Program-made: the position numbers and the translations under genes
Source of the DNA: CAYNNP01 sp964398215
GTDB lineage: Bacteria > Planctomycetota > Planctomycetia > Pirellulales > Pirellulaceae
Assembly (NCBI GenBank): GCA_964398215.1
Contig: CAYNNP010000124.1
Coordinates: 1-19,085, forward strand
Direction of reading: 5' to 3'
DNA length: 19,085 nucleotides
Notes under the pieces: generated by a model
What the model saw: only the letters and a program-made list of their open reading frames with translations
The model's database searches: none
Told to the model about the DNA's origin: nothing
In this document: one piece after another, positions 17,701 to 19,085 of the stretch
Numbering within the stretch: position 1 is the stretch's first letter
Layout: each line of letters begins with the position of its first letter

Positions 17701-19085
17701 AAGTGTGTCGGCGAAGTTTTCGTCCCAGACCGATGGCCATGGCGTTGTTGTTGAACTTGAAAGATCCGCTGTCGATCCACCGAATATAACGCGAACATTT
17801 GTGCGCCCTGAATCATTTTGAATGAATACAAGGTCAGATACTCCGTCCGCATTGATGTCTCCAAAGCTTTCAATGGGTCGGCCCAACGCATCGTGATGGA
17901 TTGTTGCGTCAGCCAGAGTGTCAAGTTCTAGCAAATTGTCGAACTCAATCGGCCCCCACACCAGATAGCTAAAGTTCTCGCTACTGGCAATGAAATCGTC
18001 TTCGCCGTCTGCGTTAAAGTCACCAACATTGACAACCGCCGACAACGGACCGTCGCCATTCGCCCTGACACCATAGGCTTCTCTGTCGACTTGGTCGATC
18101 ACCACCTGAGTTTGATCAGTGGAGAGAGTCACACCGTTCCGCTCTTCTACAAGACTCAAGAAGGGGCGAGCCAAGTCATGCTGGTAGACCTCGGGCTGAA
18201 AATCGAAGAAACCCGGGAATTGGAAGATTGCTGGCTGTGCTGGCATCGATGGAAAGGCGTTGTCTGCGGTAGCCGGATCCTGCTGATTACCAAAGATTCG
18301 ATCCGCGCCACCGCCGCCAAATAATTCGTCGTTACCAATTCCACCAACAATCAAGTCATCGCCGGGACCGCCCGAGATGGAGTCATCGTACGGCGTTCCA
18401 AACAACGCATCATCACCGAAACCGCCATCAACCAAAATGCGCTCGGTGGCACCCTGTTCTTGAGTCCCACGTTGGATACCCCATTCCTCGAACAGCCCAG
18501 CGTCGATCGACGTGTCCAAAGCAACAGGAGTGCCAGGATCCGTTAGCGTTGCATGTTCGCCAGGGATGATCGGTAAAAACTGAAACGGACCGGATTCGGG
18601 TGCATCCAAATGCAGCACATCATCACCAGCGCGAAGGTCAAACTGTATGTCTTCAATATCGCGAGTCTGGAAGTACGCATATTGCTGTTGGTAGATTGTT
18701 GGTTCGCCACTGGCAGACCCGTCGTCAACACCATTTTCATTGGTGTCCACAAAATCAGTTCGCCATTCTTGTTCGCCAATGTCCCAAACAAGGCTCGTGA
18801 ATTCGTAGCGATGCAGTCCAGTGTTGTATCGCAATGCCGCATAATCGGGCACTTCAAAGCCGCGACGATCAAAGTCGCCACCTAGGTACAGAACCCGGTC
18901 TTCGTCTTCGCCACCAATCAGTTGGTCACTGAAGGTCGGCAGATACGTTTCCGTTGCAGGATCAAAGTTGGTGTTCGGCTGATTGCCAAGCAACGGCAAA
19001 TCATCGGGAATGATCTGGAACGTGTCATCACCAGGACCACCAAACAACAAGTCGCTTGCCTGACGGTCGTTTCCACCAGTGATCA
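2791..19085 (-). CDS. Giant secreted multidomain adhesin-like protein (N-terminus outside window)
   Basis: One open frame runs from the right edge to the stop at 2791. The in-frame TTG at 19050 is internal: codons before it encode GGNDRQASD, part of an RTX repeat. Residues counted from that TTG show RTX (202-256, 2233-2263), FG-GAP (334-426 and later), LamG (884-1083, 2031-2203, 2612-2774, 3292-3499, 3502-3679, 3693-3897), ELW (1121-1306), DUF4114-like (1401-1586), PPC-like (1914-1992), leucine-rich (2469-2587), PA14-like (2917-3019), PKD (3911-4359), cadherin/VCBS-like (4359-4791), beta-solenoid (4793-5234) and a C-terminal dockerin (5356-5419). I find no catalytic motif. These families bind glycans, calcium or proteins, so a surface adhesin or matrix scaffold is the best guess. 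I see no cysteine and fewer than about thirty lysines. The exporter is unknown: RTX blocks suggest type I secretion, but the upstream part is needed. Confidence 0.9.
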   Translation of the reverse strand, partial: ITGGNDRQASDLLFGGPGDDTFQIIPDDLPLLGNQPNTNFDPATETYLPTFSDQLIGGEDEDRVLYLGGDFDRRGFEVPDYAALRYNTGLHRYEFTSLVWDIGEQEWRTDFVDTNENGVDDGSASGEPTIYQQQYAYFQTRDIEDIQFDLRAGDDVLHLDAPESGPFQFLPIIPGEHATLTDPGTPVALDTSIDAGLFEEWGIQRGTQEQGATERILVDGGFGDDALFGTPYDDSISGGPGDDLIVGGIGNDELFGGGGADRIFGNQQDPATADNAFPSMPAQPAIFQFPGFFDFQPEVYQHDLARPFLSLVEERNGVTLSTDQTQVVIDQVDREAYGVRANGDGPLSAVVNVGDFNADGEDDFIASSENFSYLVWGPIEFDNLLELDTLADATIHHDALGRPIESFGDINADGVSDLVFIQNDSGRTNVRVIFGGSTADLSSSTTTPWPSVWDENFADTLRTTGNNFNSREFTLSNAQLSTLDVSASVLQYDTDGNADLLISSSTTSGTLNARADAVIELIQIGPNAENELDASALDFRDDILLIDGQSVYALHNDSGILDEYSSNNFPESYDFVDIFSQANNAPIVDTTTGQLHINAGTGTAGFRWNEGASLSAVGDSVSVDFGFNYPIATAGFATSTAGLALFSTTGQFLSEYRVSTNKSNGANNEFFTPNSPSSTAGFGTSLSGTPTGAMTIEVIVTDIIQSPPAIEVTYTLRGDGFNSITESELISGQTAVTFGPVAFDVSGTESYHDNLEISTAGTVYELSPEGAVEVDNFNDQIVAGTVANGEIWVATQTNAPGQTNSIIKLSKLVGDTFVEQNSFSQFSPNSFQMGTFIDNNGIEVPYLSSSEGLYDAAAGTFISDNSFAEGFKAVNARIDQQNGNSVSWQTGAPTGAIVHYSFDSSNLGEDSSGNQNDAGSIFGVSSAAAGISGNAAEFHSTSSVVTIGASGVETGDEFTVSAWVKGVVDSPDFNTLFRGQGTDHHVIIQSNSTDLGFWDNSSSPNFRDSGYNVPITAWGDEWHQITAIGRNGITEFFVDGFYVGDSDRQAESNVFSIGNRFGTNQQFAQFIDEVYIYDRALSDLEVRALHNATQAGFEIEYQYFDPQLHNALSPRVQSVTLTEVQAGHSPAFEPVAGDDGAFHIFNPSTGESELILRGESAPGNDATGVELWRVTDLDTTPIATPIDILPGLSSSLPEDLTVVGDALYFTAVGGPEGRQLWRLRAGDTTVSRVVDRDGIGIDDPYNLRNFKGELVFGKDGDLWRYDGVDIVLVAADAGLAPENPEALVTTSESLYVKQADDQELWRYDPDVVGYVFSGHDITDGLPQLDSSTFAVDAFSSLHTLSTTDLGINDRNGISIEVGGDVDGDGTDDIIVADTRSLNVDGHLLIDTDVVTINDVNSSALQNFLNSINFGATASESSTFESTVGAFTVAGAVGTTVDLEFTIGQDNGGFQYSFGVFDTSLVTANPVTEKQAYAVQAISSGQLIFDDSLVNPGATATVPLIAGREYSFYLIPNGTVSDFLANPALYYGPTQNAPMFSNSDGNLGELDQMLAFIRNNSTVFAFEDLTRTGTSTVGPSDNNFSDLAFTINQSLVFDDTINPQALGDLNNDGLDDFGYRNGGRVNIALGNLDPSQILQGGPDVSISEFSNTPLDFTGGDWLVDGRGDLAVHDEGRIYVFSSILDDLGTTIVRSDADVVLEGIELDTTIESGFRIPFIGNAKSILPEPLAVTVVGTSDAAIRINEPATATYTISLQGIQAVQSVIGDTTFSRPEGFAVETLIDVEIPAAASLISAIDNLVLQLNAELQSSALAEFPISAFRDGLRLGFAFDAALTNDLLFDLTLTVQELPQTTLSAIGSIPSQDVTGDGFDDLLIESHGRSGVVFTVNGGGDPNRIQEIGFDSLENFSVAGSGSFITDRGTGRSSIFDDAGDPFTIDASGERWFRFTTLGDGIEGDVIRLSGDTKADLLDENGLQLITNRANIDLRTITAGTYYLRVYSDAPAPVLDFDAAQSTDLVWDGGPFQSTLTGATLVTNVQSNRGVSQAYLFDGTGGGSFTSLQGLAGDPSLDSGAWEVWFRPSDLTGNEVLFETGGTGSGISINIEQATGGYRVLYAIQQNAGLHFELRSEVLTQTSEFVHAVATFDRANNQLQLFIDGVAVGSPIDAPGLNDWAGTDQSGIGRVEGTHGGGTGLSGFGPFQGEIAAIRFYQTADFESIATETPFEVDVSAPIRGQQQIIETDGSPDRDEIYGGDGDDTIVGNHQLDRIFGGSGADQITAEAIEVIDEDSADSLVGDVPVGELSFGNDLRELDPIVITTEYDVTKLADAFESSQFGPIWAASGARVTTRGINEPSGHRAANLDGSDVLTADPVDLSVSRETILQYSFQRTGNDDSPEAGDDLILQYRPDESALWVELNRHLGSGPDMTEFQQVSIVLPEDALTSTFQFRFVSTGDSFPHPWWNFTRVYDDWFIDDVSLVSSELGLEPELRAAVANSLGQRVTFTPSGRPTIHESITEGDIASLDRFIAHSPEINDISILENARYLETLDLRGTSIDDSAISIIATMEHLRYLDLRDTNINPFLESNQAILESLTNLETLYLPVEGLAENTNLIANEGDSIDITRTRTSIDFNGTDSVLTSNQPIEGLPVGNSNYTLSAWIKPDTNHLGGIIGWGNYGATNQALGIRTTADGGLLNFWWANDFEISGPDLLSNHGINLTDGNWHHVAATFDGTNRRLFVDGINVNSASAAGLDIVGTSNFAIGRTFGSEFFDGNLSEVGVWNRALTSAELATATTASLQTIGAGQVAFWELNEGSGSAVQSLGELAYQTPLGNASFEETPVINNTFYSSIPFWNDTNSDTSTGVGRENGLTINWYSTTSAAPFTDASIDPNPTNTSSLLNPATQSPVVTNKLNTVVDWPSTGAIDSVNGSAGGNFTAAIIQGYITIGEAGSGAELEAGDITFGTSSDDGSLIYIDLDQDGVFEASDIVVNNGGNHPTQNRVGTVNLQAGVYRIAIGYYNNVGAGALTVRYGQGTVSQADIGTLTILNPGQISQQPLWNDDPTNPLATAWLNGLPAPDGSQVGFIQNPGSKQFIEQTITGLVPGEQYQVRFLENERGYVSNAVARLRVTFGGQEIVATHDVTRTPVWNAVQSDVIVATDETMVLRFEHPGGVADNTVLLDNVEVVALTALDIPLVGTNLTWATDTDTVSETLVDNGVTSVVVENVGVPVFGANVNPEATVPSVLSGITEGQAITIGPNLGTTDLSREILIDGSSNGNLVVTDPGLADVPSLVVTAEITDPSGQTTSLIHHAAEFDNDVLELSNEVLDGATNLTTTFWLKKDSSDLQGVFSAASDQESHQFVVAVSGTFLRIHDGGDAQEYTSDWFGIPNLADGQYHHIAITRNLQAGTHELFIDGVSQGTRNINLDAQVPLEVAPGNLVVGQIVSAANGPFNSTQFLSGALDEFTIWNRSLSASDIGEIYAGNVDTSDSNLQLYLPFDEGAGEFAEDRSQYGRDAKAPTVSTYLFDGGTVADTSSSRNGTLRGDASISEGVLQLDGDGDYVSLPNTVLSPTGGSVSLRFSRDADHTGIGYLFSNAGVPGANRVYIQLDGDQLFGRLGSGTAFGHTTIEADRWYDVRLDYNADKSGELFVDGLSVGSIGGSGAFGSAIQTSAIIGSFNGEQQFFNGEIDQVELTGGRPIQWTDDTATAQQSVEFNNSQVELPHTVLDGAGDLTTAFWLQTEHAGGLQPIISGASGGGAASNEFSVWLINPTTVRVTRGAQEANWTLASPANDGVYRHFAVTRTLTGDSYELFVDGVSQGTNTLSSGVINVVPGGLFLGQDQDSVGGGFNSSQALYGSLDDFAIWDRVLTPAEILAARVGQIDADDTNLRVWLDFENDASELPQDRSINNHHAIESTVVITNDVPALLRSRYVFVDNGDYELTVTARDKDGGLDRSVTEFTVANVAPTLDDLNATSGSSSSDASSTLLASEEFSGSPTLEIGVPLSFDANAVEDAGVLDRRIYLWQVESNNGQPVLTGSDDEFTFTPQFAGQYKVSLTVTDEDGDSVTREETFDIDPLAAITVNPTEDGSAAAANTIEGSIVNLTSAPSVPVAPVGSLRGNLDSVQRTYVWDVQHNGQTAASGNEADLSFVPLAAGAYTATLTIEDIFQTNGVETMRLSETTVESFTIDAASVVTIVAPTEPAQEGDLLTFSLAGLGELDEQTTRTVEWTVTFGGNDTTFEGSTLQFAPTTDGSYTINAEVTDITLETSFVRDATPGVTIVINNAAPTVAANAIQGVEGSLASLLVDVFDADSTDINTHTFTIDWGDGSALASGTVSAGEIDVDHIYATSGSYVATITLVDPADPGKETVLNVDATIENAAPVAVADTAATNEDAVVTLVNLVGNDTDAGGDALFVSGVDAISENGAAVSLNADGSVTYDPTVSATLNGIAALATFDDSFGYVVSDGQGGVSTAIVTVTVSGLNDAPVAIHETPSVGEDVATITGDLLSNDTDVDGDNLTVAGTKLAADDEFVTSDAVDVVGTYGTLDWNSDGSYTFTLNAEAQTLTADQVVTEVFDYQVSDGDLTDTSALTITITGSNDAPVANADAAMTTEDDVLTVIFDTNNNSGLLANDSDLDGQFSVTAVNGEAADVGEQITLASGALLTVQADGEYEYNPNGAYDHLLLATDTATETFTYTITDEAGDSSTATVSVTITGQNDAPTSVTLSNLTVSVGATEDQVIADLTVLDPDVGDTVTVSINPVDPFKLSADGTRLLANRELTIADVGQHIITLTANDGDATLDQAFAITVEPLANTVDLAATSSTDVTIRRTDIGDDAFVQVIDNATSSVLFVGDLDRTTFLNIAGASGVSESVTVDFTLGGFFDLPSGIMVNGGDGTDDHLIFRGDSSLDATYISNNTSLGNATVAVSNGDVITQVHFAGVEPLDIVDFDRIDFSNTLKIDGETLTLRSDQPVDLPAVTEINGGSIVSSNLLSLGNAETLTGSGTIDARFAGETSSVITATGDLTIGDATSEAGFTTDGEIHVNAFNVTLLDSNQVVLGSLTNLGNATLAGTLLGANGFLVDFGNNVTGFGTLDSPDDIALLTLVNGNITGESLANPITLPGYYRGVGSLSNHNLTGTYSPGFSPATVINGSGVYGSTAQVIVELGGLTAGSNDNIIHTGSATLGGELRVELINGFVPQVGDSFVLLTANAGIDGTFDSQSLPLLPEDFSWKVTYEATEVIGTVIEAPQVQSVVINGGDVQRSFLDEVQITFTTVVDIDDAAGSVFEIINRATGASVSLIETVSNDSGRTVVTLQFSGDETTPRGSLSASLNDGNYELTIDALRVSFGRHQLDGNADGSGGDDFVYGDEAADGFFRLFGDKDADRDVDIQDLAGFGGTFRRTSADPAFNGADDFDGDGDVDIQDLAQFGQRFRTVLQF
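2794..2986 (-). other. C-terminal dockerin-type module of the giant protein
   Basis: Two calcium-loop repeats, DKDADRDVDIQDLAGFGGTF and DFDGDGDVDIQDLAQFGQRF, end the protein. The two share VDIQDLA and a following GF/QF pattern at both protein and DNA level. This differs in sequence from the dockerin of the adjacent protease. In planctomycetes such modules commonly close giant surface proteins. The role could be anchoring or assembly. Confidence 0.8.
2990..3365 (-). other. Pre-dockerin Ig-like module common in planctomycete giant proteins
   Basis: The segment starts VQSVVINGGDVQRSFLDEV, contains GRTVVTLQFSG and DGNYELTIDAL, and ends DGFFRLFGD at the dockerin. From memory, this arrangement recurs at the C-termini of many Rhodopirellula surface proteins. 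It looks like a beta-sandwich domain, possibly related to bacterial Ig-like families, with the dockerin attached as one unit. Confidence 0.55.
3350..4675 (-). other. Autotransporter-like beta-solenoid region
   Basis: About 440 residues are rich in Gly, Asn, Thr and Ser, with short repeating patterns such as LTGSGTIDA, LTNLGNATLAGTL and LTGTYSPGFSPATVI. The later part (GGLTAGSNDNIIHTGSATLG...LINGFVPQVGDSFVLL) fits the beta-strand repeat seen near the end of autotransporter-type passenger domains. A right-handed beta-helix is the likely fold. No barrel domain is present. Confidence 0.55.
4680..5975 (-). repeat. Tandem VCBS / cadherin-like repeats
   Basis: Four consecutive units begin with NAAPVAVADT, NDAPVAIHE, NDAPVANADA and NDAPTSVTLS. 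The first three have an ED motif and a NDTD / NDSD-type calcium-site signature (GNDTDAGGD, SNDTDVDGD, ANDSDLDGQ). The first three are close to VCBS repeats. The fourth (LDPDVGDTVTVSI, LTANDGDATL) is more like a bacterial cadherin. Such arrays stiffen on calcium binding and serve in adhesion. Confidence 0.8.
5975..7320 (-). repeat. Array of PKD-type beta-sandwich domains
   Basis: About five units carry the PKD pattern. Clear examples are YVFVDNGDYELTVTARDKDGG, the unit with FAGQYKVSLTVTDEDGD, the unit with LAAGAYTATLTIED, the unit with TTDGSYTINAEVTD, and the last with FTIDWGDGS plus YATSGSYVATITLVDP. Several have lost the WDFGDG-type core and keep only the final strands. PKD domains are extracellular spacers or glycan-associated modules. 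Confidence 0.75.
7360..7974 (-). other. LamG domain 6
   Basis: Concanavalin A-like lectin fold of the LamG type. Key marks are LTTAFWLQ, YRHFAVTRTL, YELFVDGVSQGT, SLDDFAIWDRVLTPAEI and a trailing LRVWLDFEND...DRSINNHHA. It is closely related to domain 4 of the same protein, including the tail, showing an internal duplication. Likely role: glycan or matrix binding, probably calcium-assisted. Confidence 0.85.
8015..8545 (-). other. LamG domain 5
   Basis: This domain starts at STYLFDGGTVADTSSSRNGT and continues LQLDGDGDYVSLPNT, WYDVRLDYNADKSGELFVDG and FFNGEIDQVELTGG, all typical of LamG jelly rolls. It sits between domains 4 and 6 but is not a close copy of either. Confidence 0.8.
8555..9178 (-). 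other. LamG domain 4 with tail
   Basis: LamG marks are LTTTFWLKK, YHHIAITRNL, HELFIDGVSQGT, ALDEFTIWNRSLSASDI and the tail LQLYLPFDEG...DRSQYGRDA. It aligns along its whole length with domain 6, including TVLDG/EVLDG at the start and the DRS tail. Confidence 0.85.
9535..9935 (-). other. Carbohydrate-binding-like jelly roll
   Basis: A beta-rich segment with FIQNPGSKQFIEQTI, GLVPGEQYQVRFLENER, LRVTFGGQEI and TVLLDNVEVVAL. The closing LLDNVEV pattern and the GSFEE-like start further upstream (NASFEET) resemble DUF642 / CBM-type galactose-binding jelly rolls. The family is uncertain. Confidence 0.45.
9995..10300 (-). other. PA14-like domain
   Basis: The run ITFGTSSDDGSLIYIDLDQD, then VVNNGGNHP and LQAGVYRIAIGYYNN...LTVRY, fits the PA14 beta-barrel found in bacterial toxins, glycosidases and adhesins. 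In those proteins a DD-type site can bind calcium and sugar, and an adjacent Asp-Asp is present here. Confidence 0.65.
10729..11215 (-). other. LamG domain 3
   Basis: The segment SIDFNGTDSVLTS, YTLSAWIKPD, NWHHVAATFDGTNRRLFVDG and FDGNLSEVGVWNRALTSAEL is a textbook LamG jelly roll, the cleanest example in the protein. Confidence 0.9.
11290..11645 (-). repeat. Short leucine-rich repeat segment
   Basis: After a capping-like helix (ELRAAVANSLGQ) come three to four units. Two nearly match each other (YLETLDLRGTSID and HLRYLDLRDTNIN), and a third reads NLETLYLPVEG. The pattern LxxLxLxxTxI is that of bacterial leucine-rich repeats. It is short for a free LRR domain and lies between a reelin-like jelly roll and LamG 3. 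Confidence 0.7.
11652..11954 (-). other. Reelin-type jelly roll
   Basis: The segment starts ILQYSFQRTG, has DLILQYRPDESALWVELNRH and STFQFRFVSTGDS, and ends YDDWFIDDVSL. The order, with a closing D-W-x-IDDV, resembles reelin subrepeats and related MAM/CBM jelly rolls. The assignment rests on pattern only. Confidence 0.5.
12262..12352 (-). repeat. RTX calcium-binding block 2
   Basis: Hemolysin-type nonapeptide repeats are seen: DEIYGGDGDDTIVG and DRIFGGSGADQIT. They bind calcium in a parallel beta-roll and are typical of type I-secreted proteins. The block has only two to three units. Confidence 0.85.
12443..12960 (-). other. LamG domain 2
   Basis: Marks are QAYLFDGTGGGSFTSLQ, GAWEVWFRPSD, FVHAVATFDRANNQLQLFIDG and FQGEIAAIRFY, the LamG order of strands. 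A DGV-type hairpin is conserved. Confidence 0.8.
13075..13310 (-). other. Pre-peptidase C-terminal (PPC)-like domain
   Basis: The segment DPFTIDASGERWFRFTTLG, DLLDENGLQLITN and TITAGTYYLRVYSDA has the W-x-x-F-T, L-x-x-x-G and G-x-YYLRV order of bacterial PPC domains. These are beta-sandwiches often attached to secreted proteases. No protease is attached here. Confidence 0.65.
13415..15020 (-). other. FG-GAP units surrounding a DUF4114-like domain
   Basis: FG-GAP calcium loops occur at 14925-15020 (GDVDGDGTDDIIVADTR), 14195-14285 (GDLNNDGLDDFGYRNGG) and 13415-13510 (QDVTGDGFDDLLIESHG). Between the first two, 14295-14850 reads REYSFYLIPNGT...FAFEDLTR...NNFSDLAFTI, the FEDL and D/NFxDL signature of DUF4114. 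The stretch about 13520-14030 is beta-rich and unassigned. FG-GAP units may form part of an integrin-like propeller, but they are widely scattered here. Confidence 0.65.
15135..15690 (-). repeat. ELW-type hyalin-like repeat block
   Basis: Four degenerate units carry ELWRVTD, QLWRLRAGD, DLWRYDG and ELWRYDPD. One has ALYFTAVGGPEGRQLW, matching the LYFxAxDGxxGxELW pattern seen in bacterial ELWxxDGT repeat proteins. A beta-propeller-like fold is likely. Binding partner unknown. Confidence 0.65.
15803..16402 (-). other. LamG domain 1
   Basis: A complete LamG jelly roll: IVHYSFDSSNLGEDSSGNQN, FTVSAWVKG, WHQITAIGRNGITEFFVDG and FIDEVYIYDRALSDLEV. It is followed by a linker into the ELW block. Confidence 0.9.
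17574..18050 (-). repeat. FG-GAP units near the right edge
   Basis: Three calcium-loop units are visible: GDFNADGEDDFIASS (17980-18024), GDINADGVSDLVFIQ (17825-17880) and DTDGNADLLISSS (17574-17620). The first two are a standard FG-GAP pair about 47 residues apart. The roughly 1.1 kb between these and LamG 1 is beta-rich, with repeated STAGF-type strings, and I cannot assign it to a family. Confidence 0.75.
18283..18446 (-). repeat. RTX calcium-binding block 1
   Basis: Five to six nonapeptide units run DGGFGDDALFG, TPYDDSISGGPGDDLIVGG, IGNDELFGGGGADRIFGN. A further unit at the window edge (GGNDRQASDLLFGGPGDDTF, 19016-19077) shows that the array starts upstream. These parallel beta-roll repeats bind calcium and mark type I secretion substrates. 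Confidence 0.92.

Noticed and set aside
19048..19050. TTG as the start codon of the giant gene
   Set aside because: The frame stays open upstream to the window edge, and the preceding codons encode GGNDRQASD, which continues the RTX repeat. The real start is outside.

Overview
The window looks like chromosomal DNA of a planctomycete, most likely a marine Pirellulaceae (Rhodopirellula-like). I infer this from the architecture: a giant repeat-rich surface protein ending in a dockerin-type module, a neighbouring matrixin protease with its own dockerin, and an N-terminal Arg-rich / LE-x-R / LAA export-type motif. All three recognisable genes lie on the minus strand, so transcription runs from the right edge to the left.

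Right to left: (1) Bases 2791-19085 are one uninterrupted reading frame, the C-terminal 5,419+ codons of a giant secreted adhesin-like protein. The frame is still open at the right edge and the true start lies outside. By sequence pattern it contains RTX calcium-binding blocks, FG-GAP units, six LamG-type lectin domains, an ELW-type block, a DUF4114-like domain, a pre-peptidase C-terminal-like domain, a reelin-type jelly roll, a short leucine-rich segment, a PA14-like domain, PKD domains, three or four VCBS/cadherin-like repeats, an autotransporter-like beta-solenoid and a C-terminal planctomycete module with a dockerin. I see no cysteine in it and very few lysines. (2) After a 132-base gap, 847-2658 encodes a secreted zinc metalloprotease of the matrixin type, with a dockerin, an acidic linker and six EF-hand loops arranged as three copies of a 52-residue pair. 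A strong hairpin terminator follows at 781-820. (3) 218-472 (or 502) encodes a small BON-domain protein. (4) Bases 1-217 are noncoding and carry short repeats and a palindrome.

The giant protein and the protease may share a transcript, because no convincing terminator separates them. Both should be extracellular and calcium-dependent. A plausible but unproven reading is a surface adhesin / polysaccharide-binding scaffold with a co-expressed protease that trims it or acts beside it. No RNA genes, mobile elements or CRISPR arrays were seen. The many plus-strand open frames opposite the giant gene are antisense shadows.
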